A stretch of 64,000 bases of DNA from Entoloma clypeatum (GCA_963565915.1 OY751491.1:4960001-5024000), one strand, 5' to 3'; counted from the first letter of the stretch, positions 8,229 to 19,141 are shown. Notes: generated from the letters alone by a model not told the origin. Numbers and translations: made by a program.

Positions 8229-9662
8229 ATGTCTTCAAACTCAAAACTCGACCTCGCTTCCTCCGTTCCCAAGCTCACCACCACCAATTTCTCCGTCTAT
8301 CAGGAGAAGATGAGCGCCTACCTGAAGGCAGCTAAAGTGTGGAGGATCGTCACCGGCGATAAGAAAATCCCGGGTGATCCTAAAGAGACAGATTTCCAAG
8401 ACAAGTTAAACACTTGGCATGAGCAGGACGATCAGGCCCAGGGCCTAATCCAGATGTCCATTTCGGACTCTCTCGTCCATCACATCAAGGGAGCTAAAAC
8501 CTCCAAGGAGATGTGGGACCTGATGGCCACTAAACTGTCTACGGTCGGCCCGTCCACCGTTTTTGCTGATTTCCAGCAACTCCTCCGCACCTCTCTTTCT
8601 CCCGCCGATCCTTTATCTGGCATCGATAAGATGCAGACCCTATTTCAGCGACTCGAGCACAACCACATAGATATCCCCAAGTTCGTCCGGATCATGATGA
8701 TCCTGAATGGACTGCCTCAGGGCTATGATGGTCTAGTGCACAGCATCCTCTTTGATGCGGTACACTATGTGGCGCCTGGCGGCAATCAGTCCACTGTACT
8801 CGAAATCGGGAAAGTAATCGAGCAGGTACGCTCGGAATACTTCCGTAAAAACCCACACGCTCCACAGTCCCAAGGAAGCGCTCACGCGAACAAAATCTCT
8901 GCGGTAAAACGCGCTCGTCCCAACCCCCCGAAGTACCAGCCTCGCACTGGACCCTCTCAGGGATCTTCGGAAGGACCGGCTGCTAATCAGCAGCATTCGC
9001 ATCAGCACTCCAAGCCCTGGAAGGGCAAGGGACGAGGAACTTCTGCCGGGAAGACCAAGGGCAAAGGACCCTGGAAAGGTAAAGAGAAGGCGCATTTTGC
9101 CTCCTCTGCCATGAATAGCGCCCCTGATGGGCAGCTTCCAATCCAGACCTTACCCAACACGGTCATTTATGGAAATGGGTCTATCTTCACTCCGCACCCC
9201 TCATCATCCACCGACTGGAGGATAAGGAACAACCAATCGCTTGCGATTGGTAATATTCCTGGCCCAGGCCCTTTCACGGACCTGGATGGAGCGTGCACAC
9301 TAGCTAACAGCATTGGTGTCCCTCCAACAGCTCAGAATCTAACTCGCCTCGTCGAGGTCCCCGCACTTCAACGCAATGAAGCTGCGACGTCAAGGCCGCT
9401 CTCAGCGCCTCCGACAATGGACCCCCAGAATCACCGCATTCCGGTTTTCGAAGAAACGCCGAGTAGAATCAGCTGGGCCGATGAGATGGAGACAGAAGAC
9501 ATAGCCCCCACCATAAGGGGCTATTACGATGAAGGATACGTCAACGATTATATGGAGTATGAAGTTTCCCGTGGTGATGGAAACAACAACGATATGGGGT
9601 ATGTTTCACATTCAAAAGCACGTACAATGCAGTTAACAAATACTTCACAGAAGCCTCTTTGA
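8229..9662 (+). CDS. gag: Copia C1 Gag
   Basis: The frame is open from 8196, but the ATG at 8229 (twelfth codon) gives the usual Copia Gag start. The first 200 residues match the UBN2/Gag-Copia pattern: a Y-x-x-W/Y-K-type start, a W-x-x-M region (K-E-M-W-D-L-M) and a helical capsid region. Instead of a CCHC zinc knuckle there is a Lys/Gly-rich basic stretch at about 270-305. The frame ends at TGA 9660-9662, and the same frame continues at once into the protease. In the related Copia E' gag and protease are one ORF with no stop here, so the TGA is either a CGA-to-TGA mutation or a readthrough codon. Confidence 0.8.
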   Translation: MSSNSKLDLASSVPKLTTTNFSVYQEKMSAYLKAAKVWRIVTGDKKIPGDPKETDFQDKLNTWHEQDDQAQGLIQMSISDSLVHHIKGAKTSKEMWDLMATKLSTVGPSTVFADFQQLLRTSLSPADPLSGIDKMQTLFQRLEHNHIDIPKFVRIMMILNGLPQGYDGLVHSILFDAVHYVAPGGNQSTVLEIGKVIEQVRSEYFRKNPHAPQSQGSAHANKISAVKRARPNPPKYQPRTGPSQGSSEGPAANQQHSHQHSKPWKGKGRGTSAGKTKGKGPWKGKEKAHFASSAMNSAPDGQLPIQTLPNTVIYGNGSIFTPHPSSSTDWRIRNNQSLAIGNIPGPGPFTDLDGACTLANSIGVPPTAQNLTRLVEVPALQRNEAATSRPLSAPPTMDPQNHRIPVFEETPSRISWADEMETEDIAPTIRGYYDEGYVNDYMEYEVSRGDGNNNDMGYVSHSKARTMQLTNTSQKPL

Positions 9663-11093
9663 AGACGAGTGAATGGACGGCGGTCCAATGTATTTTTATC
9701 ACCTGCTGTACACGCGCTTATAGCGCAAATAAATTCTCATTATGCGAATTGTGCTGAATGTAAGAAACAGAATCAATCCAATTGGATTCTTGATTCAGGT
9801 GCATCATTGCACTTTACTTATGATATCAATGATTTCATTGAGTATACCCCACTGAAAGATCGTCAATCTGTGCAAATTGCACAGAAAGGTCACACTATTC
9901 AGATCCTTGGACAAGGAACGGTGTTGATTAATCACACCATCAAGAAAAACGGGCGAGAACAAAATAAAATAACTCGTCTATCACCCGTTTATTACATACC
10001 AGATTTAGACGTTCGTCTTTTATCTGTAGGCGAGATTCTTAAACAAGGAAATGAAATTAGCGGACGATTTGGTTCGATCGCGCTAAAGACCAATTCAGGT
10101 CTTCCTTTGTTTATGTGTTATCCTCATAAGGCAAATGAATCGATTTATTGGCTAAATGCCACGATCATTAAAGAGGAACGAATACACTTGGTTAGTCTTA
10201 GTGTCTCACAATCTGTTGATTATGACACCTGGCACAAGCGATTCGGACACCCTTCACATGAAGTACTACGACATGCTTCTAAACATGTCAAAGGTTTCAA
10301 TGGAGTGGACAAACCGTCCACTGAGCGACCCTGCAAAGGATGCGCTCTTGGAAAGATGCCTTCAAAATCTTTCCCACCATCTCAGACACGCGCTAAAGCA
10401 CCTCTTGAGCTAATCCATTCGGATTTAAAGCAATTCAAGAAGGCGACTTATAGCAAATATAATTATTATATCAGCTTTGTTGATGACTACACATCACACG
10501 CCTGGATCTCTTTATTGAGACTAAAATCCGATGCACACTCTGCACTTCGTGATTTTAATGCCATGGTTAAAAACCAATTCAATACGACAATTAAAACTTG
10601 GCGTTTTGATGGCGGCGGTGAGTTTGTCCCTTTCCAAGCAGATATGCGTGAGATGGGAACCCAGGGTGAAGTTACTGTGCCGCACCAGCCACAACAAAAC
10701 GGTCGAGCGGAACGTTTTAACAGAACTTTAATGGATAAAGCACTTGCTATGTTGCATGATGCTTGCCTACCCGAAATATGGATTCAATTTGCGGTAGAAC
10801 ATGCACTTCACTTGTATAACCGAACTCCATTGAAAAGACATGGATGGCTTACTCCGTATGAGTCCCTTAAAAAGGAAAAGCCTGATGTGTTGAACCTACA
10901 CGTTTTTGGATGTGGTGCTTGGCCTTGCGTCAAAATCAGCGTGATTGGAGCAGAACCGTTCAGGAGGATTCACGGCGATACGCCTATAATCCCCGATCGG
11001 AGACCAGACCCCAGCAATCTGGCGCTGTTCCATCAACTAGCTCCGCTGATCCTCAGATGTATCAGAACAATTCCAATCCGAATCCGGATATAG
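9663..11093 (+). pseudogene. pol: Copia C1 protease and integrase (3' truncated by deletion)
   Basis: In frame with gag after the TGA. The Copia protease shows W-I-L-D-S-G-A-S near 9782-9805. Integrase follows with the H-x-x-x-H / C-x-x-C zinc finger (W-H-K-R-F-G-H, C-K-G-C), catalytic Asp in I-H-S-D-L, Asp in the F-D-G-G-G-E-F block and Glu in N-G-R-A-E-R. All three catalytic acids are present. After V-F-G-C-G-A-W (about 10922) the frame becomes unrelated: compared with E' a stretch of roughly 90-100 codons is missing and the reading frame is shifted, so integrase and RT are not joined. Confidence 0.8.
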
Positions 11094-12787
11094 ATATGGA
11101 GGAATTACTCTATATTAGGGAAGGGGGAGGACAGTCACAAATGCTTGCGCACTTGCTATCTAAAGCAATCCCTGCATATGACGAAATTCCACAAGACCCA
11201 AAGTCTTGGCAAATGAAGGACATAAATAAGCTACCTGAAAAGGAAAAGCTTGAATGGAAAGCAGCATGCCGTGAGGAACTAGAAGCCCTCCGGAAGCGCA
11301 ATGTCTTTAAGTTGGTTGACCTGCCTAAAGGTCGTAAAACCATCAGAAATCGATGGGTATTCGACGTCAAAACTGACGGACGAAAGAAGGCACGACTCGT
11401 TGCCAAGGGTTTCTCACAGATCGAGGGTATCGATTTTGATGAGATCTTCTCACCTGTGATACGTTTCGAGACTATCCGAATCCTCTTCGCCGTAGCTGCG
11501 CTTGAAGGATGGGTGATTGAAGGAGTAGATGTCAAATCAGCTTTTCTCTATGGAGAGCTCGATGAGGAAATCTATATGAATCAACCCGAAGGCTTTGTTG
11601 TCAAAGGCCAAGAACGGAAGGTCATCCGTTTATTAAAAGCACTCTATGGCCTAAAACAGACTGCGAGAGCGTGGTGGATCGCGCTCAATGCATCAATGGA
11701 GAAGCTAGGTTTTACTCAATGTAGAACTGACTCAGGCGTCTTTGTTTACCACAACAAACAATCAGGTGATTTGATAATCGCTTTGATCTATGTTGATGAC
11801 GGCCTGTTCATGGGATCAAACCCAGATCTTGTTCGCAAGATAAAATCTGACTTTAAAAATAAGTGGGAAAGTCGTGATCTTGGTATTGCTAAAGAATTCT
11901 TGCGTATGAGAATACGACAAGATTCGGGAAAGCAGATCGTAACAATCGATCAGTCAGAATACCTGAAGAAGATCATTAAGCGCTTTGGCTTAGAAAATGC
12001 AAAGGCTGCTGACACTCCACTCCCAAAGGGTTATTACCCTGCACCGAATGAGGGGGAGGTGGATCCCACACTCAAAACGAGGTACCAAATGATCATTGGA
12101 TCGTTGTTGTACTTGTCCATTGGAACGAGACCGGACATTGCTTTTGCAGTTGCAAAAATGTCACAAATGTCTGCAAACCCTTCCAAAGAGCATGAGAAAT
12201 ACGCTCTACGGATTATCAGATATCTTGTTGGTACTCAAGACTATTCTATAATTTATGATGGTCGATCCAAGGCTTCCTTTGAAGCATGGACAGATTCAGA
12301 CTGGGCATCAGACCCATCTGATAGAAAATCCCAATCGGGATATTTCCTTAAGCTTGCAGGAGGACTTGTTCTTTGGAAAAGTCGCAAGCAAAAGACAGTG
12401 GCACATTCGTCCACTGAGGCGGAAATGGTTGCTGCCAGTGAATGTTCGCGGGAGTGCAAATGGGTTACTCATCTCTTCAAAGAGCTTGGACTACAGGACA
12501 TTACCAAAATGCCGTTCCATGTAGATAACCAAGGCGCGATTTTCAATGCACAAAACCCAGTCACTGAAGGCAGAACCAAACATATGGCAATCCATCATTT
12601 TGCTATACGCGATAGAGTTCAAGATGGATTGATCGAACCACGGTTCGTTCCGGGAACAGAGAATCCGGCTGATATGTTTACCAAGCCACTTGGTCACCAG
12701 GAATTTGAAAAATTCCGCGCTCTACTCCGAATGGAGTTTAAAGAGCCTTATACTCCACTTACGAAACCTACCCGGAATTCTAAGTGA
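10910..12787 (+). pseudogene. pol: Copia C1 reverse transcriptase and RNase H
   Basis: About 560 clean codons of Copia RT-RNase H after a short linker. RT starts near 11220; landmarks are the N-R-W-V-F-D block, K-A-R-L-V-A-K-G, D-V-K-S-A-F-L-Y-G, A-L-Y-G-L-K-Q and the catalytic Y-V-D-D at 11789-11800. RNase H follows with the W-T-D-S-D-W-A-S-D, S-S-T-E-A-E and D-N-Q-G-A motifs. The stop at 12785-12787 lies just before the polypurine tract. The domain itself looks intact, but it is out of frame with integrase because of the deletion near 10922, and its nominal start codon lies in shifted integrase sequence. Confidence 0.85.
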
Positions 12788-12794
12788 GGGGGAG

Positions 12795-13143
12795 TGTTGA
12801 ACATATCGCCAGATATGTCGCACCATGTGCTTGTCACAGGAAGTGACTATAAGTCACTATTACCATATATGTGAGTTTATGGTACAACCACGGACGCATG
12901 ACTTGTTTATGCATTGTTTGTACAATGGTCCGTGCGCATATTGGATTAGTATAAATACCCATGTATTTAGTACGATGAATCCTAACTTCTTGAACACCCC
13001 AGTTCTTTGAGTTAACTAACAAGCTAGTATAGCTTCTAGATTCCCTTTAGTTACTCTTAACCAGGTTAGTTGAGCTTCCACTATGCCTTCGTACCGCTAC
13101 GTCTTGAGCGCCCTTTGGGCAGCCTACGTCGGTTACATCATTA
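12795..13143 (+). repeat. 3' LTR of Copia C1
   Basis: Same length as the 5' LTR, with 5 differences, all transitions. It is followed by the TSD GGTTG at 13144-13148 and then Gypsy B gag sequence. Confidence 0.93.
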
Positions 13144-13614
13144 GGTTGTACTCGGTCTGTTGTTCTTCGATGGTGAAGTGGGCGTAGATCTGCTGCTTCG
13201 AGTAAGACGTGATGATGTGGCTCTGTGACGTCTCGATGTGAGCGTCCTAATCAATCTTCTGATAACAGTTGTCTGGACACCGATAAACTCTCTGATCTCT
13301 GTGATCCGACCTGTCTGAGGTCCTTCTTGAACGCGAAAGCTTTCGAGTTCGTTCTGTCGGGCGTTGTAACGTGCGATCTGGTGTTGCCGAGCAAGATGGA
13401 TGCTCTCTGCTATCTCGCCGTGGGGGCGATGCTCGTCGTTGTCTAGTTCTTCGTCAAGCACCTGCTGTAGGATGCGACGGATCTCCGATTCGATGTACTG
13501 CTGGATAAGCGTAAAATCGATACTGTCTCAAGGACTTAGCTCCTCCTGTCGGGCTTCTGGCGTGCTGAATGGGTTACTGGTGAAGTCTTCAAAGAAGCGC
13601 GATGTCTTGACTCG
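13144..13614 (-). pseudogene. gag: Gypsy B gag, N-terminal part
   Basis: Equivalent to B' 19559-20030. The frame contains TGA after E-E-L-S-P, explained by CGA to TGA, and needs a one-base frameshift near the R-R-L-I motif to reach the downstream gag frame. Both lesions are also in B'. At the position of the B' start codon (ATG 19559), this copy reads ACA, so the initiation codon is also lost or lies elsewhere. The protein is a helical, Gln/Arg-rich N-terminal extension of Gag with no domain I recognise. Confidence 0.65.
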
Positions 13615-13652
13615 TCTGGTAGTTGCTCTCTTCGCTCTGGGCGAACCTAACG

Positions 13653-13663
13653 AGATTTAGCAA
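13653..13663 (-). other. Self-priming primer-binding site of Gypsy B
   Basis: TTGCTAAATCT (element sense) is the exact reverse complement of 11 nt at the predicted transcript start, 33 nt from the TATA start. This is the arrangement of Tf1-type self-priming. Confidence 0.7.
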
Positions 13664-13665
13664 CT

Positions 13666-14066
13666 TGTTATGCTTAACAAACCGTTCCAAGGTTCGGGCA
13701 GAGTATGCAGGAAGTGGAAAGGCGAAGAGCAAAGTGATTGCTAAATCTAAGGAATCTACTATAGTACAAGAGGTTTATATAGGTACTGACTATAGGCGGT
13801 AGCGGATGAGTCAGTACTGCAGAAGGCAGTGCGCATGAGTAAGGCGACTGCGGAAGGCTATGTACAGCGAGTAAGCTGACTGCGGAAAGCGAGTCAGCGC
13901 GGGAGCGAAGTATACTAAAGGGGATGACGAAGTAATGTAATGAGTCAGACTGGGAATCGAAGGTTGCGAAAGTAGATATTAGACATAGTGAGTTCGTAAG
14001 AGGGCACCGAGTCAGGCCGATAAGTAAAAGATATGATGTGGTCCTCATACCGTAGAGTCCGTAACA
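13666..14066 (-). repeat. 5' LTR of Gypsy B (401 bp)
   Basis: In element sense it starts TGTTACGG and ends GCATAACA. TATATAAA lies at 13774-13781 (minus sense). The predicted mRNA start, AGATTTAGCAA, is at 13738-13748 and its complement is at 13653-13663, two bases beyond the LTR end. Closest to the D 3' LTR (402 bp). Confidence 0.88.
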
Positions 14067-15128
14067 AGAATACAGCATACTAACAACATATCCTGTAAAT
14101 TTCCATCTCCAATGTTGGCCAATAGACTCAGAGGTTGAGTCTGCTGTAGGAGGCGAGGATCACATCAAGCGCGGCGATGAACATTGATTGAAGTTCAACA
14201 ACGGACAATGTCATGTCAACAAAGTCATGTGACCACATTTGTACTTCCTCTTCCACCATCGCTGTGATGCCGCCACCATGCCACAAGCCCCCAAGCCCCC
14301 AGTGATACGTCCCTCTTTTTATTATTGGTACCAGTAACGAACAAAATGTGTGACTTACTTACAGCTATTGTCTGTCCTCACCTACATTCTGCACACTGGC
14401 CCCTCTCCTAATGCCAGCCCGTTCCTCGTCGTTCCCCATGACCCAGGTGCTCTCTTCAATGCCACATCACCACACCCACAGCCCCACACTCCCAAAGCCC
14501 ATCTCCCACACTGCTCTATGCTCGCCGCCCCATTCTACCTTGCCCATTACCAATGCCAGCTTGTCCCTCCTTCAATGCACCATGCCTTGAACTCCTGTAC
14601 TCCCACCCGTCTCTCCCGACAGGGTGGTGGCACTGGACACAGGCATGCCATGTCAAAACATGGTCATTCCTCCCACTTTTTTTTACCAATGTACGCCTCT
14701 CCATCATTATTTATATTTATATTTAATGTATTTACCTGTAGGCATTATCTGCTGTGTTTAGTATGTCACGAGCCCCCACTTTTCTTGGTGTGCATTAACA
14801 CATCATTACACCGCTTTTTTCAGAGCCCTTGTCGTTTCCCTACTTTACATTTGCATTTGTATAACATATAATCAATATAATGATTTAAACCCTCTACCTT
14901 CTACCTTGTTCAAATTAAGATCAGCACAAGCATTGAGCAATTTCATTGAGCCGTTTTTATGCTACTGGTACTCTGTTTGGCTCGTGCTGTGTAGAAAGGA
15001 CCCTGACTGGCTAGAACTGTATAGAAAGGACCCTGACTGGCTAGAACTGCATAGAAGAAACCCTGAACTACACAGAACTACACAGCAAAGCACCCATTCT
15101 ATAGTGCTATGACCCTATACAGTGCTGT
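14067..15128. other. Non-coding region with inverted-repeat arm and a 30-bp tandem repeat
   Basis: 14082-14310 is the left arm of a diverged inverted repeat whose right arm is near 16990-17300. The plus-strand ORF at 14350-14871 is Pro/Ser/His-rich low-complexity sequence without family features, and I do not call it a gene. At 14991-15050 a 30-bp unit (core AGGACCCTGACTGGCTAGAA) occurs twice in tandem, with a decayed third copy. No promoter or RNA gene is evident. Confidence 0.5.
14082..14310 (+). repeat. Inverted repeat, left arm
   Basis: It aligns by eye, with many differences, to the reverse complement of about 16990-17300; shared blocks include CAACAAAGTCA(T/A)GTGACCACA and CCACCATCGCTGTGATGC. 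The arms may be ends of an old DNA element or two inverted copies of one repeat. Confidence 0.55.
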
Positions 15129-16355
15129 TCAGGGCTGGGTAGCATGATCAGGGTTTGCTGATGTATGAGTCAATCCCATTTTCCGAATCCTCACCCTCAC
15201 TTTCTGTCTCGCCTGTATGACCAGCAAGTTCACTACGTGCATGCTCCTCTTCCTCTCCAATGAGCTGCCAAACTGGTAGTGAATTGTCAACACATCCCGA
15301 ATGGTGTCTACAAAATTGATGGTGAGATTCACACCATGTGTGATGTCAGAGAAAGGACCTTACTCAGCTTGTTTGAATAGAGTCTTTCGCTGATTTGTGG
15401 TAACAACCTTGTCAATGTTGCTCCATGTCTTGAGATCAGCTAGGTGAGTCTTGTAGTATGATGCAACAACTTTTTCCTTGAAGGATGCCTGTTTGTGAGC
15501 CCCAGTGCTCCACTCTTTCAGGCAAAACTCCGTCTACAACCAGGAATGTCAGTATGATAACAAAAACATGAGGGATACATCTACATACCAGGGTAAAAAT
15601 CAGGGCAAGAGTTTCAAGCGAGATCGGATTGAAGTATTTCTTGAAAATAATGCTGTGAGACTCCGCATTTTTGAACCATGCAACATGGAGGATTTGCCGA
15701 ATGATAGGGTTTTGGGCATAACCAGCTTGTGTTTATGTATTCTATCAAGAACATTAATCACAAATACAGACATTTAATCAAATATACCTTGTAGTGAAAC
15801 ACTGCCTTTTCTATCAACTCTTTCGCCAGCTTTGAATTCTGCCTGACTTCCTTCAGCTGTGTATCATGATGGAGCCAAAACACAGCCACAACAAGGGAAT
15901 GGATGTGGTTGAGAATCTCCCCTCATATGTGTGAGCCACGTTTCTTGATCTGAATAATTGTTAATGATTTTTAATAAGATCGCTGAGGGAAAAGGACCAA
16001 CTAATTGTACTGCACAATCCAAGAGTTCAAATGTCTGAGATGCATTGAGGAAAGAGTGAGCCTCAGCCCAAATGACAGGTAACCATTGTGCCTTTGACCT
16101 ATCATCGGGAAATGCATTCATAGTGCATATGTAGACTTCGTATCCAGCCATGGTACGCAGAAGGACTGCCTGTGCCAGAGGATTTTCAAAGTCTGTGAGC
16201 TTGGGTTGTGATTTGAGATCAACATCGTGCCGTACTTTGAGAGCCATAGAGGATGGTGGTGCATTAGAGGCAGCAACAGAGGGTGAACACAGCCAACTTG
16301 CATCAGCAAACCCTGGCAACGTTAGACAGCCCTGCACAGTGTTGTATAGCAGCAT
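15129..16355 (-). pseudogene. DUF6532-like protein, decayed
   Basis: The minus-strand frame 16355-15864 reads a block with the motifs L-T-D-F-E-N-P-L-A-Q-A-V, T-M-N-A-F-P-D-D-R and S-F-L-N-A-S-Q-T-F-E-L, which I associate from memory with the DUF6532 family that is frequent in Agaricomycete genomes (function unknown). Further down, minus-strand pieces near 15480-15360 and 15332-15129 resemble the family's C-terminal part (a Y-Y-K-T-H-L-A-D-L-like block). Only a C-terminal half is visible, frames change several times, and an intron explanation covers only part of the breaks. The family assignment is from memory and should be checked. Confidence 0.5.
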
Positions 16356-17480
16356 AGCACCATAGCAAGGGTGCTTTGCTATGCAACACTGTCAATTCCC
16401 ATGTCACAACTATATGATGCTGTCACGGATACCATCAACCCTGTCCGGTGCTAGGCAGACAGGGTCCTTCTGTGTAGCATCCTAGTGTGTATAGCCCTCA
16501 TAGCCCTCATAGCATCCATAGAATGGGGTCCCCATAACACTAGATTGGGCAGATTCTTTCGCACATAAAATAAGTAGAATTCAAAATCATTATATTCACT
16601 GTATTCTATATCATATAATGAAGGGAAATGCAATGATGAATAAACTATGAGAGAAAGACGCGAAGGTCAAGGCATGCACAACTGCTCTACGTTTCTTCTC
16701 GAGCACCTCTGACAGTGCATTCTAACCCCCATGAGGCCATTGGGCACAAGACGCAGCCGTTGGGCATGAGGGATGGCTGTTGGGTGCAGAGAGAGGCTGT
16801 TAGACATGAAGGAACATGGTTGGGCACAAGACACAGCTGTTGGGCATGAGGGACGGGCATTGGGCACGAAGGAAGGTGGTTGGGTCAGACATTGTCTTGA
16901 TGATGTGTCAGGACTCACATATTTGGCCATTGCTCTCATTAGTCATGACCCCAGGCAACAACTCTAAATATGTAAGTCAGTCATATAGAAATGATGTGGC
17001 TTACTTTAGGGCTCATGGATGCTTGTGGCGTGGTGGCAGCATCACAGCGATGGTGGAAGAGGACGGGATTGAAGAAAAAAAAGTTCGACTCAAGTACAAA
17101 TGTGGTCACTTGACTTTGTTGACATGACTTTGTCCATTGTTGAACTTCGATCAATGTTCACAAATTGATGCGCGTTCATGCCACTTGTCTCGCATGGGCC
17201 TCCTATGATAAACTCAAACCTCTATTGACCAACATTGCAAAGATATAAAGGATATGTTATTATGCCATGATGTATTTTTGTAAATATTGTGTCAACAGTC
17301 CAACTTGTCCAATATGATGAAACTTAGTCAGAACTAGGTAACTAGTAAGTTATTATACTATGGATACTATAAAACTAGCAGTCTAGGCATGCTATGATAC
17401 TGTCGACACTATGGGTGCTATGGGATGCTCTCAGCTAAAGTAGGTTGCTCTTGGCTAGGTCAGGGTGCTATGACAGGCTA
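16356..17480. other. Repeat-derived region without a gene
   Basis: Contains a short array of TTGGGC-core minisatellite units (about 16735-16885), the right inverted-repeat arm, and scattered GCTATG/ATAGC-rich sequence. ORFs up to 103 codons are low-complexity. ATCAGGGTTTGCTGATG-like sequence recurs at about 15149, 16303 (inverted) and 17490, suggesting rearrangement of one older unit. Confidence 0.45.
16990..17300 (-). repeat. Inverted repeat, right arm
   Basis: Reverse-complement partner of 14082-14310. No TSD was found at the outer ends. The outermost bases match only roughly (AACAACATATCC against AATAACATATCC). Confidence 0.55.
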
Positions 17481-17895
17481 TGGCAAAAATCAGGGTTTGC
17501 TGATGTTTCTTGAGGAGTGGGATCCCTAGAGTCTGTGCCACTGCCCAGTGGTGTCAAAGCCTCTTCGGGGTCGGTAATTTGGTGTCATGAAGCCTCGTTG
17601 GCAGTGGCGGTGGTGGATTGGTGGTTACAGTCAATAGGGCGAAGCTCAGAAGCCTGCCTGGGGGTCTGATCAACATCAATTGTTGCCAAAGGATGAATCT
17701 AACAATGAGAGATTAATCTATGAGAGTTCACAAAAATGAGGAAAATATACTGTGCTCAAGAAGCTGTAGACTCTCTCGTCCTCGTCCTGACTCGCAATGT
17801 CATCATCATCATCCTTGCCATCAGCACCGGATTCAGCTACTTTTTTTTTCATGGCCTTGAGTTTTTTTTGGAGCTTAGCAAGGGCTGCCTGCATC
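17481..17895 (-). pseudogene. Possible coiled-coil exon of a decayed gene
   Basis: Reading minus from 17893, a short frame starts M-Q-A-A-L-A-K-L-Q-K-K-L, is Lys-rich with heptad-like Leu spacing, and passes into an Asp-rich acidic stretch. A further frame near 17690-17590 could be the next exon. It may be the N-terminal part of the DUF6532-like pseudogene, separated from it by inserted repeats. It is cut upstream by the hAT-2 end at 17896. Confidence 0.3.
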
Positions 17896-19141
17896 TAGTG
17901 TTTAAAAGTCCGGTTCGGTCCGGTTTTTGACCCTCAAAATTTAGAGACCGAGACCGAGACCGATTTTTCGGTTCACATGATCTCGAAAAAACTGAACAAG
18001 ACCGATGCAAGACCGGTGCATCAGTTCCATTTACCTCAAAGAAGTGAGACCGGACTGGTCTCAACCGGTTTAAACCAATATATTACAAGTAAAATAAGAC
18101 CAAGGACACACGTGCACAGCCCGATGCTGCGCGCGCATGTCGTACTCCCTCAATTGGTCCTCTGTGGGCTCAGCCCGGCCCCATGTGCTCTGGGGCGTGA
18201 CTCGACGCCGTTGGGCACATGTCGTGGCAGGTGCATGGTGCCGTATGGCGCGAAGGGAGGCCGTTGCGCGCGAAGGAAGGGTGCTGGGTGTGAGTCAACA
18301 GCGTTGAGGACGCAAGGCGGCCGTTGGGCATTAGAGGGGCCGTGGGGCACTAGCCAGGGCAGTTGGGCAAGAGGGGTAACCATTGGGGACATGAGGCGGC
18401 CATTGGGTGTGAAAGGCGGCCATTGTGCATGGGTTGATGGCGTTGAGGGCAAAGGGACGGTATTGGGGGCAAAGGGACGGCGTGGCATGGGTCAATGGCG
18501 GTGGGCGCAAGTCAGGACCGTTGGGCATGAAAGGCGGCCATTGGGCGTGGGTCGATGGCATTGGGGGCAAAGGGATGGCATTGGGGGCAAAAGGACAGTG
18601 TTTGGCGTGGGTTGATGCATTGAGGGTGAAGGGATGCCGTTGGGCATGAGTCGGGACCGTTGGGCGCAAAGGGACACCATTGGGTGCAAAGAGACGCCAT
18701 TGGGTGCACAAGGGACGCCATTGGGTGCACAAGGGACGCCATTGGGCATGAAAGGTGGCCGTTGGGCAGAAGAGAGGGCTGTTGGGCATGAGTGGTGGCC
18801 ATTATGCGTGAGTAGTGGCCCTTGGGCCGATGTGGTGGCCAGGTGGAGTGGTGGTGGAGGATGAAAAAAGGGTGGGAAGGTTTTGCTGGCAGTTATGGTT
18901 TGACTTTCGGCAATTGCCAAGCATGCTCGGCATCAATGTCAAGCCATGCACGTTGTTGAAAATCGTGCCCTCGATGCCCAAACCGTGGCACCAAAACCCA
19001 CAAAAATAATTCTTATCTTATGTAGACATATCTAGAAACTCATAGGAAGTATATATAGAGTTATATACATGAGCTATGGATGGTAGAAAGTTGATGCTCC
19101 AAATTGATGCATCAAAACACAATGTAAATCATGATGAACAG
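17896..19141 (-). mobile_element. hAT-like non-autonomous element hAT-2, truncated by Gypsy B' LTR
   Basis: The terminal sequence TAGTGTTTAAAAGTCCGG is the inward-reading end of the hAT family seen complete at 49731-53062. 17896-19141 corresponds, inverted, to about 51415-53062 of that copy, including the subterminal GACCG-rich region, the TTGGGC minisatellite and the GATGCATCAAAACACA block. It stops exactly at the LTR start of B' (19142). The remaining third is not found next to the other end of B', so the junction is rearranged. No transposase ORF. Confidence 0.7.
18195..18840 (+). repeat. TTGGGC minisatellite in hAT-2
   Basis: Degenerate tandem array of about 18-24 bp units with core GGCC(G/A)TTGGGC. 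Long overlapping ORFs on both strands here are by-products of the repeat and not genes. Confidence 0.85.

Larger units (their letters stand above)
7015..13143 (+). mobile_element. Copia (Ty1-like) LTR retrotransposon C1, full length, inserted in Gypsy B gag
   Basis: Two 349-bp LTRs (7015-7363, 12795-13143), an initiator-tRNA primer-binding site, a polypurine tract GAGGGGGAG (12786-12794) and a 5-bp TSD define a complete insertion. The order is accessory ORF, gag, protease, integrase, RT, RNase H, which is Copia order (integrase before RT). It is probably inactive because of a TGA between gag and pol and a deletion with frameshift between integrase and RT. The two LTRs differ at 5 positions by eye, about 98.6% identity. 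Confidence 0.93.
13144..14066 (-). mobile_element. Gypsy B, 5' end (5' LTR, primer site and gag start)
   Basis: This is the continuation of the minus-strand Gypsy B beyond the Copia C1 insertion. It contains the 5' LTR (13666-14066), a self-priming site and the first part of gag. The sequence matches B' 19499-20030 closely, but the LTR belongs to a longer subfamily shared with D. Confidence 0.88.

Noticed and set aside
14350..14871. 173-codon ORF as a gene
   Set aside because: Low-complexity Pro/His/Ser composition inside degraded repeat sequence; no motif, no intron signals of note.
18150..18920. Overlapping ORFs of 70-212 codons on both strands
   Set aside because: They run over the TTGGGC minisatellite; composition follows the repeat and no frame is preferred.
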